From Firmicutes bacterium CAG:194 (GTDB lineage: Bacteria; Bacillota; Clostridia; Lachnospirales; Lachnospiraceae), in the NCBI GenBank assembly GCA_000432915.1, contig HF995206.1, positions 1 to 45,968 on the forward strand: a stretch of DNA of 45,968 nucleotides, read 5' to 3'. Each line of letters opens with the position of its first letter. Position 1 is the stretch's first letter. The position numbers and the translations under genes were made by a program. A model generated the notes under the pieces. That model was not told where the DNA came from, searched no databases, and saw only the letters and a list, made by a program, of their open reading frames with translations. Below, in pieces: positions 16,094-24,264 of the stretch.

Positions 16094-16144
16094 TTATAAT
16101 CCAAGTAATCTCCATAACCAATCTAAGTTTGTAGCTAAAAACAT
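16094..16144 (-). CDS. 16-residue peptide with a perfect ribosome binding site, candidate signal peptide
   Basis: On the minus strand an AAAGGAGGT site lies 6 bases before an ATG that opens the frame MFLATNLDWLWRLLGL, ended by TAA. The peptide is short, Trp/Leu-rich and hydrophobic with one Asp and one Arg. It is the first frame after the candidate LytTR-dependent promoter at 16166-16195 and precedes the large secreted protein gene by 87 bases. The perfect ribosome binding site argues that it is translated. It could be an exported signalling peptide for the AgrC-like kinase, a small membrane-active peptide, or a leader peptide. No known family is recognised. Confidence 0.6.
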   Translation of the reverse strand: MFLATNLDWLWRLLGL

Positions 16145-16165
16145 ATTTTCACCTCCTTTATATGT

Positions 16166-16195
16166 ATTATGATTTTATATAACTTATACAAGCAA
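16166..16195 (-). promoter_or_regulatory. Promoter of the short-peptide / secreted-protein operon
   Basis: On the minus strand TTGCTT (16190-16195), 18 bases, CATAAT (16166-16171). The weak -35 and long spacer fit an activator-dependent promoter. The direct repeats at 16203-16230 begin 7 bases upstream of the -35. Confidence 0.55.
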
Positions 16196-16202
16196 CTTCT
16201 CC

Positions 16203-16230
16203 TTGACGAACTACCATTTTTTTTGACGAA
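16203..16230 (-). promoter_or_regulatory. Pair of direct repeats, candidate LytTR operator
   Basis: TTGACGAA on the plus strand (TTCGTCAA on the minus strand) occurs at 16203-16210 and 16223-16230, exactly 20 bp apart, two helical turns. LytTR regulators such as AgrA bind two direct 9-bp sites spaced about 21 bp immediately upstream of the -35, and this pair has that geometry. The half-sites match the general LytTR consensus only partly, so assignment to the regulator at 11180-11956 is inference. Confidence 0.55.
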
Positions 16231-16253
16231 TAACATGCATCTTCGATAAATTA

Positions 16254-16292
16254 ATAAAGCAGACCTGCATTTATATGCAATGTCTGCTTTAT
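16254..16292. terminator. Terminator hairpin between oleate hydratase and the AT-rich island
   Basis: A perfect 11-bp stem (16254-16264 with 16282-16292) encloses an inner 5-bp stem (16266-16270 with 16275-16279). It follows the oleate hydratase stop by about 45 bases and separates it from the peptide operon. The rest of 16007-16336 holds the peptide gene, its promoter and the repeats. Confidence 0.7.
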
Positions 16293-16336
16293 CTTTTAAT
16301 ATCAATATATTATATATAAAATATTATTTCTATCTG

Positions 16337-18298
16337 TTACATCCCCTCTTTTAAGATATTGTGCTCTCTCAAAAGATCTTCGATCACGGTTCCTTTGACG
16401 CCCTTGATGAGTGCTTTCTTGACTGCATTGAGCGGTCCCGGAAGAGAAATTTCAAGTGGTGATTTACCATCCATAAGCTTTACGGAGCTGTCAAGCAGAT
16501 CTCTCACATCATAGACACTGCCCCAGACTTCCGGAACACCTCTGTCCACATGGCAGAGACCGTATACAGCTTCCATAGCGGTACGAACGGAATACTCTGT
16601 TGTGAAGATCGTATCTCTTGGAGTTTCAGCGAACTGTCCGAGAAATGCGAAGTTATCGCAGCCATCCGGGATAACGTCCGGTCTGTCACCTTTTCTTCTT
16701 GGCATGAAGAATGCAGTGATATATGGCATCATGGTCGGTGTACAGTTTGCATGATTTTCTGCCAACTCGTCGATCTCATCTACCGGAACGCCTAAGTGAT
16801 ACAGCCATTCTGCTGTGATCTCCTTACCGGTACATTCCTTCATCGGTTTCTTGATATAATCGCCCGGTTTGTCGGTAAACAGGCTGTAAACCCAGATGCA
16901 GACTTCATCTTTCTTCTGCTCTTTGAACTGACCCTGTCTGTTGATCGTCCAGCTTAAAAGCCAGCTTGAATCTTTGCAGGAAACAATACCACCGGTTACA
17001 ACATTTCCGGTTCTAGGATCTCTCTTGCAGATATTCTTGATATAGGAAATGATCTTCTCATCACTTGTTGTTACGGTAGCGGATTCCCAGTTGGAACGGG
17101 AAATATCGCCACAGAATTTCTCAGGATGTCCAAAAGACGGATCCTGCGCTGCAATGTTCTTCCAAAGATCCCAGCATCCACTTGTACGAACTTCCGCATC
17201 ACCTACCGGTGCTTCGTTCTGGCTTCCGTAGATCGTACCTTCCGTACAGCTTCCGTTTGTCACAAATACAAGATCGTTTTCTGTCAGCGGAATGCTCTGC
17301 TTCTCGCCGTTTACGAGACATTCAATACTGGCAGCACGTTTCTTTCCGTCGCCGATATCAAATAATACATTGGTTACCTGTGTGTTAAACTGGATCTGCA
17401 CGCCTGCTTTTTCCAGATATTTCTGCATCGGAAGGATCAGGGATTCATACTGGTTATACTTCGTGAACTTCAATGCGGAGAAATCGGGAAGTCCGCCAAT
17501 ATGATGGATAAATCTCTGGATATAAAGCTTCATTTCGAGTGCACTGTGCCAGTTTTCAAATGCGAACATGGTACGCCAGTAAAGCCAGAAATTAGAATCA
17601 AATACTTCTTCATCGAAGAAATCTTCAATCTTTTTATCGTACAGATCTTCATCCTTTGTGAAGAACAGCTTCATGATCTCCATGCAGCCCTTCTGGCTCA
17701 GACCGAATTTGCCGTCTGTATGTGCATCCTGTCCGCGATGCTCCGTCGCACGACATAAAGAATAGTTCGGATCATGCTTATTCAGCCAGTAATATTCGTC
17801 CAGAACAGAGGCTCCTTCTGTTTCCAGAGACGGAATACTTCGGAACAGATCCCACAGACATTCAAAATGGTTTTCCATTTCACGTCCGCCTCTCATGACA
17901 TAGCCTCTTGTCGGATCGTTGATACCATCACAGGCACCACCTGCAATATCCATTGCCTCTAAGATATGGATATTTTTGCCTGGCATCTGCGCATCTCTGA
18001 CAAGGAAGCAGGCTGCTGCCAGTGCGCCAAGTCCGCTGCCTACGATATAAGCGGATTTATTTTCAATGCCTTCCGGCTTTTCCGGACGGGCAAATGCTTC
18101 ATAATTACCGTTCGTATAGTAAATGCCCTTGCTGTTTTTCTCATGCATGCCACGTTCTGTATTGCGGTAATCTGCGAGCTCCTGCTGCTGTTTTCTTGTC
18201 TGCTTTACTGTCTGTGCTTTTTTCTTTCTGCTGACGGCAAATACACCTGCTGCTCCTGCCAAAGCGACTGCTGCTCCTAATTTTGCATTCTTATTCAT
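16337..18298 (-). CDS. ohyA: Oleate hydratase (FAD-dependent fatty acid hydratase)
   Basis: The 653-residue product belongs to the myosin-cross-reactive-antigen family, which adds water to the cis-9 double bond of oleate or linoleate to give 10-hydroxy fatty acids, a detoxification step for host-derived unsaturated fats. The FAD-binding motif GSGLGALAAACFL lies near 87-99; the GGREMENHFECLWDLF segment and the C-terminal FLGQFAETPRDTIFTTEYSVRTAMEAVY are characteristic. An N-terminal hydrophobic segment (about 8-23) followed by a basic stretch may tether it to the membrane. The ATG at 18298 is preceded by AAAGGTGG at 8 bases; an in-frame GTG inside that site is not the start. It follows the DUF308 gene by 58 bases, probably one operon, with a TetR gene upstream on the same strand. 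Confidence 0.94.
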   Translation of the reverse strand: MNKNAKLGAAVALAGAAGVFAVSRKKKAQTVKQTRKQQQELADYRNTERGMHEKNSKGIYYTNGNYEAFARPEKPEGIENKSAYIVGSGLGALAAACFLVRDAQMPGKNIHILEAMDIAGGACDGINDPTRGYVMRGGREMENHFECLWDLFRSIPSLETEGASVLDEYYWLNKHDPNYSLCRATEHRGQDAHTDGKFGLSQKGCMEIMKLFFTKDEDLYDKKIEDFFDEEVFDSNFWLYWRTMFAFENWHSALEMKLYIQRFIHHIGGLPDFSALKFTKYNQYESLILPMQKYLEKAGVQIQFNTQVTNVLFDIGDGKKRAASIECLVNGEKQSIPLTENDLVFVTNGSCTEGTIYGSQNEAPVGDAEVRTSGCWDLWKNIAAQDPSFGHPEKFCGDISRSNWESATVTTSDEKIISYIKNICKRDPRTGNVVTGGIVSCKDSSWLLSWTINRQGQFKEQKKDEVCIWVYSLFTDKPGDYIKKPMKECTGKEITAEWLYHLGVPVDEIDELAENHANCTPTMMPYITAFFMPRRKGDRPDVIPDGCDNFAFLGQFAETPRDTIFTTEYSVRTAMEAVYGLCHVDRGVPEVWGSVYDVRDLLDSSVKLMDGKSPLEISLPGPLNAVKKALIKGVKGTVIEDLLREHNILKEGM

Positions 18299-18356
18299 AA
18301 TAAGTTCCACCTTTCTGTTTTGAAATTGGTTTTCTTGTTCTCTTTTCTTAAGTTTA

Positions 18357-18938
18357 TTAGTTCAGGAAATCGTCTTCATCTATGATCATCTCATCCTCCT
18401 CCCGTTTTATCGTTCTGACTGTACTTTGTACAACAAATAAATTTAATGCGCCGTCTAAGATCAGATTGATTCCGATCAGCCTTGTGATCACGCCACTCGT
18501 CTGAAATGGCATGGCAAACAGTAAAATACCGAGAATACACACGATAATGGCGATCAGTAATGTTACCCACCAGTTCCGGAATCCGAACTTTTTGGATTCA
18601 AACGCCGTCTGCATTTTGAGTGCTGCATCGATCAGAAGAAAGATTCCGATGCAGATGGAAAAGAGCTGGATCGTTGCCCAGGAACGGATCACCATGATAA
18701 GTCCGAATATAATGGAGGCGATTCCAAGTCCCAGGTCATATTGAAATGCCAGTTGAAATATGTCTTTGGAAAAATAGCCGGTCAGCTTGACAAGTCCGAA
18801 TATAATCAGGAAAATACCACACATTTTACAGATCGCGCCAAGTGCCATGTGCGGCCAGATCAGAAGGACTGCTCCTACAAGGATCAGGCAGATCGTCAAA
18901 ATACTATAAGAATTTTTAATTGCTTTCAGGCTTTTCAT
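18357..18938 (-). CDS. HdeD/DUF308-family membrane protein
   Basis: The 193-residue product has six predicted membrane helices arranged as repeated pairs, for example ILTICLILVGAVLLI and IFLIIFGLVKLTG, the pattern of HdeD/DUF308 proteins, whose exact biochemistry is unknown (acid or envelope stress in enterobacteria). The C-terminus is acidic (REEDEMIIDEDDFLN). The start at 18938 has GGGAG at 8 bases; an in-frame GTG 9 bases earlier overlaps that site and was rejected. Its leader resembles that of the following oleate hydratase gene (GTGGAACTTAT before the ATG). Co-transcription with oleate hydratase suggests a role in the membrane response to unsaturated fatty acids, which is inference. Confidence 0.85.
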   Translation of the reverse strand: MKSLKAIKNSYSILTICLILVGAVLLIWPHMALGAICKMCGIFLIIFGLVKLTGYFSKDIFQLAFQYDLGLGIASIIFGLIMVIRSWATIQLFSICIGIFLLIDAALKMQTAFESKKFGFRNWWVTLLIAIIVCILGILLFAMPFQTSGVITRLIGINLILDGALNLFVVQSTVRTIKREEDEMIIDEDDFLN

Positions 18939-19000
18939 AAGTTCCACTCCCTTTTTGTTTTTCTATACTATACTGCCCGTTTTTCGGAATTTCTATGGGC

Positions 19001-19035
19001 AAAAAAAAGACAGTGTCTGATTTTTAGACACTGTC
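19001..19035 (-). terminator. Intrinsic terminator of the TetR gene
   Basis: On the minus strand a perfect 10-bp stem (19026-19035 with 19009-19018) with a 7-base loop is followed by eight T (19008-19001). It starts 2 bases after the TetR stop and insulates the DUF308-oleate hydratase operon. Confidence 0.93.
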
Positions 19036-19037
19036 CT

Positions 19038-19610
19038 TTATTTGTCTGATTTTTGATCTTTGATGCAGCTTTCGATCATATCACGGATCGTCGCCTGAAA
19101 CGATACAGACAGGCGGTGCATCAGATCATCCCTGCTCGGCGGAAGTCCTTTTTCGATCCATTCCAGAGTATTGCCGATGATCGCATGGCTGTAAAAAAGC
19201 GTAATATAATGCTTATCGCTTTCTGTCAGATCATAGCCTGCTGCCTCTTTTTCCACATATCTGCCAACACAGTCCTCGGCGATCTTGCTCAGATATCCTT
19301 TCAGAATATTGCCCTTTTTGGACTGGTAAACATGGAAGATCGCCTTTTTATTGGCAAATACGATCTGAGAGCATCTGACGATCTCTTCATAAAAGGAAGC
19401 TCCTTCATTGACATCCCGGACGGATTTCTCCGCCTCATTTTGAAATACCGCATCAAGTACATCGTAAATATCCTGAAAATAATAATAGAAGGTATTTCTG
19501 TTGATCTCACATATTTCACAGATATCCTTTACCGTGATCTTATCAAGCTGCTTTGTACTTAGTAATTCGAGCAGGCAGTTCATAATTGCCTGCTTTGTAA
19601 ATTTCGCCAT
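19038..19610 (-). CDS. TetR/AcrR-family transcriptional regulator
   Basis: The 190-residue product has an N-terminal TetR helix-turn-helix (about 8-52; ITVKDICEICEINRNTFYYYFQDIYDV) and a ligand/dimer domain of the TetR_C type found in dihydroxyacetone-kinase-type regulators. AGGAG lies 5 bases before the ATG. It is encoded just upstream of the DUF308-oleate hydratase pair, on the same strand but separated by a strong terminator, so control of that operon through fatty acid sensing is plausible; no clear operator palindrome was found there. It follows the exonuclease gene by 18 bases and is probably co-transcribed with it. Confidence 0.9.
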   Translation of the reverse strand: MAKFTKQAIMNCLLELLSTKQLDKITVKDICEICEINRNTFYYYFQDIYDVLDAVFQNEAEKSVRDVNEGASFYEEIVRCSQIVFANKKAIFHVYQSKKGNILKGYLSKIAEDCVGRYVEKEAAGYDLTESDKHYITLFYSHAIIGNTLEWIEKGLPPSRDDLMHRLSVSFQATIRDMIESCIKDQKSDK

Positions 19611-19628
19611 GGCATCTCCTGCAGAAAT

Positions 19629-20597
19629 CTATTTCTTTTCCCTGTCGTGCCTTCTCCTGATCTGTCTCTGGATTCTGGCATGTTCCTTTTTTTCAATGAT
19701 CTTATCTACATCTTCTTTAGAGATCAGCTTCATTGTCTTGATGACAAATACACTTTCCGGATCACAGACGTTTTTCCGGATACGGATCTTTCCCTTTAAA
19801 TAGCCATGCTTTTCGCAGTAGGAAACGCTGTAATAATGCTTTCCGTTTGGTGTAAACCACCGGATCTTTTTTCTCGCCGCTTTATCACAGATGTAACATC
19901 TGGTAGATAAAACCTCTCTGTCTTCCATCGCCTTTCCCTTATCCGGAAAGCTTCTGGAAATATATTTACTATAGCTGGGAAATACCTTATGGATCTCCTC
20001 TTTTTTGCTCTTTGGAAGCTGGTAGGTATCGTAGGAACAATATTCCTCGATATCCGCCGGTATTTTCTGCAATACAAGCGCCGTATAATAAGCATCACTG
20101 AATGCCCGGTGGAACGGGATATCTTTTTCGATCTGCAGGCTGTCTACCGCATATTCCAGCGTTCTGCCAACCTTTTTATGCTCAAAAGCGATCCCAAACA
20201 GCTTCTGGATATCCAGAAAGCAGATCGGCCCTGCTGCCAGAGCCGGCATCTGATAATATTTCATGTTCCGCTGCAGCTCCAGAAGATCTAAAGATCCCCA
20301 GCTGCAAAACATAAAATCCTCTCCGCACCAGGCTAAAAATTCCTCCGCTGCCTCCGGAAACGGTGTTCCGGCCTTCAGCTCCTTCATATCTACATGGAGC
20401 ATATCTTCAATGATATCCGGCATTTTCTTATAAACAGACGGTTTAATGATCTTTTGAAACTGCCCTATGATATTTTTACGTTTATCAAGCTTGATCGCTC
20501 CGATTTCGATAATTTCAAACGGAATCTCCTCATGGCTGCTTTCTCTTTTTCCGGCAATTCCCTGATTCCATTCGAGGTCAAAAACAATATAATTCAT
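19629..20597 (-). CDS. DEDDh 3'-5' exonuclease (ERI-1/KapD-like) with a C-terminal zinc-finger-like domain
   Basis: The 322-residue product starts with an RNase T/DNA polymerase III epsilon-type exonuclease domain (1-175). The acidic catalytic set is visible: Asp7/Glu9 in FDLEWN, Asp104 in GSLDLLEL, and His163/Asp168 in HRAFSDAYY, which makes it the DEDDh subtype. The C-terminal 140 residues carry CYICDKAARKK and SYCEKHG, a possible Cys/His metal site, and a very basic tail. The substrate is probably RNA, or DNA ends, but this is not decided by the sequence. The gene follows the chemoreceptor gene by 35 bases and precedes the TetR gene by 18. Confidence 0.87.
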   Translation of the reverse strand: MNYIVFDLEWNQGIAGKRESSHEEIPFEIIEIGAIKLDKRKNIIGQFQKIIKPSVYKKMPDIIEDMLHVDMKELKAGTPFPEAAEEFLAWCGEDFMFCSWGSLDLLELQRNMKYYQMPALAAGPICFLDIQKLFGIAFEHKKVGRTLEYAVDSLQIEKDIPFHRAFSDAYYTALVLQKIPADIEEYCSYDTYQLPKSKKEEIHKVFPSYSKYISRSFPDKGKAMEDREVLSTRCYICDKAARKKIRWFTPNGKHYYSVSYCEKHGYLKGKIRIRKNVCDPESVFVIKTMKLISKEDVDKIIEKKEHARIQRQIRRRHDREKK

Positions 20598-20632
20598 AAT
20601 GGTTTATTACGTTTTCCTGTCAAGTATTCGGT

Positions 20633-22333
20633 TTACTTAAAATATTCCATCAGCTGCGCAAGTTCTTCGGATATATTATTCACATGACCCGTTGCTGCGT
20701 TCATCTCATCGATTGATTCTGCAATATTGGTGATATTTGCGGATACTTCCTGGTTGCTTGCTGCATTTTCTTCGGAAATAGCACTCAGATCGTTAATATT
20801 TCCGATAATAGCCTGTTTGATCGTATCAAGCTGCTTTGTCTTCTCACTGATACGGGAAACCGCTACAAGGTTATCGTTAATTGTTTTACTTAATATCTCA
20901 AAGCTTTCTTTTGTCACAGAGATATCTTCCTGCTCTTTACCAATCAACTCTCTGACCTCATTTACAAGTGCAACACTTTCATTTGATTTTTCAAAAATGT
21001 TATCCGCTACTTGCTTGATGGTATCTGCACCCTGCGCACTCTGTTCGGAAAGCTTTTTGATCTCATCTGCAACAACGGCAAAGCCTCGTCCTGCCTGTCC
21101 GGCTCTTGCAGCTTCAATAGATGCATTCAGAGACAACAGGCTTGTCTGTCCCGTGATATCCATGATCAGATCTACTGCCTCATTGATTGATGATATAGCC
21201 TGATTGGTTTCTTCGATCTGGTTGGTGATTTTCTCTACAATTGCAGAAGACCGGTTAGAACTGTCTAAAACAGTTTCTATAGACTTTGCTGCGTCTTCGT
21301 TTGCTTTATCCATGTGATTGGAATTATCACTGAGAACCTGTACATCTCCATTGATATCCGTAATCGCATTTCCCATTTCCAATGATTTCGCATTGACATC
21401 CTGCACATTTTCAGCCAATGTGACTGCTGTAACGGATAATTCTTCCATTGCCTGGCTGATCTGCTTTGAGCCATCATTACAAAAATCTGCCCGTTCCTTC
21501 AATGATGCGGTATCCTGCTGCAGATTGAGCACATGCTCATTGACACCTGAGACAATATCATTCAGCTTTTCCTTTAAGATTCTGGAAGCTGTGATCAGCT
21601 TATCTGTTTCCGCAATTTGGGAAGAACCGCTGATTTCATTAGAAATATTACCGTTTGCGATATTTTCAATATCTGCTGCTGTTTTTGCAATCGGCTTCCG
21701 GATTATCCTTGCCAGCCAGATCAGGATGATCAGATAAACAACCGTAAGAACAAGGGCAATTTTTACAAAGCTGATCATCAGATTGTTCTTTGCATCATTA
21801 ACTATTGCTTCCTTTTCTCCGGCAAATGCCATACCGATGACTTTACCGTCATCTGTGCAGACCGGCGTATAATATACATAATACTTTGCTCCGGAAATAT
21901 CTATACCGTCTGACTGATAATCTTTTCCGGTTTTTACTATATTCCAGACTTCTTCCGATGCTTTTGTTCCTTCCACTCTATTTCCGCTTTTATCCTTTAT
22001 GGATGTAATAAAACGCGTATCTCCTTCAAAGAAAGTCAGTTCAATCTCATCTTTTTGTAAAGAATCAATAAACTCATAGCTTACATCATCTTTTTCCAGA
22101 ATATCTTCGCGGATATCCCATTCAAAATACTTCTGTACGGAAATCGCACAGGCACGAAGCCTTGCATATGTACTGGTTTCCAGTTCATTTTCCATCTTCG
22201 TTGCAGCGCAGATCGTCAGAATAATGATTGCTGACAATAGTGGTACACTGCCAATCAGCATAATGACTCTTAAAAAATCAAGCCGTTTTCCTTTGGTTCC
22301 ATTTCCCTTATTCATACACAAACATGAAGACAT
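20633..22333 (-). CDS. Methyl-accepting chemotaxis protein with an extracellular Cache-type sensor
   Basis: The product has 566 residues from the ATG at 22333, preceded by GTAGGAAG; a TTG 21 bases earlier gives a longer but less likely form. Layout: TM1 (about 22-45), an extracellular single-Cache-like domain (45-178, with IDISGAKYYVYYTPVCTDDG), TM2 (about 185-208), HAMP, and a cytoplasmic signalling coil whose tip is GQTSLLSLNASIEAARAGQA(GRGFAVVADEI). It would pass ligand information to CheA/CheW, but no other chemotaxis or flagellar gene is in view. Ligand unknown; Cache domains often bind amino acids or carboxylates. A sigma-A-like promoter sits at 22364-22392. Confidence 0.92.
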   Translation of the reverse strand: MSSCLCMNKGNGTKGKRLDFLRVIMLIGSVPLLSAIIILTICAATKMENELETSTYARLRACAISVQKYFEWDIREDILEKDDVSYEFIDSLQKDEIELTFFEGDTRFITSIKDKSGNRVEGTKASEEVWNIVKTGKDYQSDGIDISGAKYYVYYTPVCTDDGKVIGMAFAGEKEAIVNDAKNNLMISFVKIALVLTVVYLIILIWLARIIRKPIAKTAADIENIANGNISNEISGSSQIAETDKLITASRILKEKLNDIVSGVNEHVLNLQQDTASLKERADFCNDGSKQISQAMEELSVTAVTLAENVQDVNAKSLEMGNAITDINGDVQVLSDNSNHMDKANEDAAKSIETVLDSSNRSSAIVEKITNQIEETNQAISSINEAVDLIMDITGQTSLLSLNASIEAARAGQAGRGFAVVADEIKKLSEQSAQGADTIKQVADNIFEKSNESVALVNEVRELIGKEQEDISVTKESFEILSKTINDNLVAVSRISEKTKQLDTIKQAIIGNINDLSAISEENAASNQEVSANITNIAESIDEMNAATGHVNNISEELAQLMEYFK

Positions 22334-22363
22334 TTGTCTTCCTACCCCTTTCAATTTCTTTCT

Positions 22364-22392
22364 ATTATAGCATTATGCGATTTTTTAGAAAA
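22364..22392 (-). promoter_or_regulatory. Promoter of the chemoreceptor gene
   Basis: On the minus strand a perfect TATAAT (22364-22369) with extended TG, 17 bases from a poor TTTTCT (22387-22392). It lies between the LuxR-type gene stop and the chemoreceptor start. Confidence 0.6.
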
Positions 22393-22395
22393 GAC

Positions 22396-23418
22396 CTATT
22401 GATTCACAAAATCCTTTATTTTCTCTCTCTTATCGATCTGCAGCTTTTCCAGAATATCGGAAACATAATGCTTTACCGTATTAACCGACAATCCCATATG
22501 CTGGGCGATCTCCTGATTGGTCCAGTCTCTGCAGGCAAGCATGGCAATGGAAAACTCCAGAGGTGTCAGCAGATCTGTTACATCTCTGTTCATCTGGGAA
22601 TTGTGGATCTTCATCCAGCCACGGCTGAATGCAATGATCCCATCCACCAGTTTTTTATAAATTTCCGGTTCGCTTTTTCGCAGACAGACCTCCAGAACGC
22701 CCTGCAATAGGCCGTGATATTCTATAAAAGGCTCAAAAAGTCCGTCTTTTCCCGCAAAAGAAATTGCTTTCTTCACGGAACTGATCGCTTCCTCCTGCTC
22801 TTTTTGATTGATCTGGCACATGGCCGCAATACAGTTTAAATAGATAAACGGGATCGGATAGACCGCATCTGCCATCAGCATTGCAGTCTGTACGACCCCT
22901 TGTGCTTTCAGATATTCTTTTTTTAAATACATGCCATGTGCTAAAATACTGATCGCAAACAGTCTCTGTCCTGTCGGCAGATCAGAAATGCAGCCCTCTA
23001 AAGCCGGCATTTCCTTTTCTGTTTCGATATGCAGAAAAATATTGATCAGATAATAGGCAAATATACAGGAAGATTTTATTCCTGTACATGCATCTTCTTC
23101 CAGTGCTTTTTGCAGACACTGCTTTACATCTATGCGCGCTGCCTGTGCCTTTCCGGCATTTCCGAGTGTCAGGTTTGCAAATACATACAGCATATCCGCT
23201 GACAGGCGCAGCATTACATCGTCACTTGCCAGATATTTTTTTACATGTTCCACACAGCCTTTTGCATCCGCTGTAAAATAACAGGCTTCCGCACATGCGA
23301 TCTCCGCTAACTGCGTATCCTCTATCAGATCAATAGCCTCTTTCATTTTTCCGAGTTCATATGAACTTCCGGTCAGAGGCAGAATCATTCTTCCCTTTGC
23401 AAAGTGCAGCTTTTCCAT
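22396..23418 (-). CDS. LuxR-family transcriptional regulator with a helical-repeat N-terminus
   Basis: The 340-residue product ends in a LuxR/FixJ helix-turn-helix (about 283-337: LTPLEFSIAMLACRDWTNQEI, then SVNTVKHYVSDILEKL). The first 270 residues are alpha-helical with a repeat-like pattern resembling the TPR region of MalT-type regulators, but there is no N-terminal ATPase domain, so it corresponds to the C-terminal half of those proteins. GGAGGAG lies 8 bases before the ATG. Its promoter carries a perfect 12-bp palindrome over the -35. It sits between the surface-protein operon and the chemoreceptor on the same strand; control of either is possible but not shown. Confidence 0.87.
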   Translation of the reverse strand: MEKLHFAKGRMILPLTGSSYELGKMKEAIDLIEDTQLAEIACAEACYFTADAKGCVEHVKKYLASDDVMLRLSADMLYVFANLTLGNAGKAQAARIDVKQCLQKALEEDACTGIKSSCIFAYYLINIFLHIETEKEMPALEGCISDLPTGQRLFAISILAHGMYLKKEYLKAQGVVQTAMLMADAVYPIPFIYLNCIAAMCQINQKEQEEAISSVKKAISFAGKDGLFEPFIEYHGLLQGVLEVCLRKSEPEIYKKLVDGIIAFSRGWMKIHNSQMNRDVTDLLTPLEFSIAMLACRDWTNQEIAQHMGLSVNTVKHYVSDILEKLQIDKREKIKDFVNQ

Positions 23419-23453
23419 TTTACATTCTCCTCCACAAACATTTCATAACTTTT

Positions 23454-23481
23454 ATTATAACATGGGGAGAAGAGGTTGCAA
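23454..23481 (-). promoter_or_regulatory. Promoter of the LuxR-type gene
   Basis: On the minus strand TTGCAA (23476-23481), 16 bases, TATAAT (23454-23459) with extended TG. The -35 lies inside the 12-bp palindrome AGGTTGCAACCT at 23473-23484, which could be an operator. Confidence 0.55.
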
Positions 23482-23502
23482 CCTTACATGGGCAGATTCT
23501 CC

Positions 23503-24249
23503 TTATTGGTCAAGTGGTTTTTCCTCGTTTTTATTATTTTTTCTCTTTTTTAAAACTATAATCAGCCATATTATGATACCTGCGGTCAAAAGCAGCAAAA
23601 GGATCCACCAGAAACTGAAGTGACGGGCAGATACCTCCGGCTCGTTTTCCGTATTTGCACCATCCATTGCATCCATCTCTCCCTGCGATATGGATTCTGA
23701 CATTTCATTTCCGGATTCCTGCTCCTGACCGGTCGTTTCTGTGGTTTTCTGTTTTTGTTCCGCATTTTTAACGGTATTTTGCTTTTCCGGTGCCTGTGAT
23801 GTCTGCTGCGTTTGTGATTGCGGTGCCTGCGGTTTCTGTGTACTCTGTGGTTTCTGTGTACTCTGTGGCTTCTGCGATGGTTCGACATCTTCCGGTGCAA
23901 CGGCTTCTGTCTCGATCCTGATCACTTGATTTTCACAGACCTCTGAAAGCTTTAAAATTCCCTTTTTCACGTTTTTTGTCACATCATTATCATTTAACAA
24001 AACACGTTTTATTTCATAACCGTCTTTTGCTGTGATCTTAAATTCCGGTTTGGAAAAACGCGGTACGGGATAAGCGTCGCTTATTCCCTTATCACCTTCC
24101 ATATACTGCGCTGATGCATGCTCTGCCTCGATCGATACCGTATGTGTTTCCGGAACCGTTGTACCAATCTCACTCTGAGATGCCCGGATCTGCATCGGAA
24201 GATGCAGGCATATTAAAATCATGATAAAAACTGCCAGATATTTTTTCAT
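23503..24249 (-). CDS. Surface protein with a Pro/Gln-rich stalk and C-terminal membrane anchor
   Basis: The 248-residue product has a signal peptide (1-23), a small folded domain (about 24-116, with AKDGYEIKRVLLNDNDVT), a low-complexity stalk (117-200) containing tandem QKPQST units and many Gln/Thr/Glu, then a transmembrane helix (about 211-234) and a short basic tail. The domain motif of a residue lock before 'V-L-L-N-D-x-D-V-T' is like the small beta domains found beside InlB-B repeats. It is the last gene of a four-gene operon with the giant repeat protein, 15 bases after the preceding stop. It may anchor the partner proteins, none of which has a sorting signal. Confidence 0.8.
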   Translation of the reverse strand: MKKYLAVFIMILICLHLPMQIRASQSEIGTTVPETHTVSIEAEHASAQYMEGDKGISDAYPVPRFSKPEFKITAKDGYEIKRVLLNDNDVTKNVKKGILKLSEVCENQVIRIETEAVAPEDVEPSQKPQSTQKPQSTQKPQAPQSQTQQTSQAPEKQNTVKNAEQKQKTTETTGQEQESGNEMSESISQGEMDAMDGANTENEPEVSARHFSFWWILLLLLTAGIIIWLIIVLKKRKNNKNEEKPLDQ

Positions 24250-24264
24250 AGTACCGCCTCTCCG

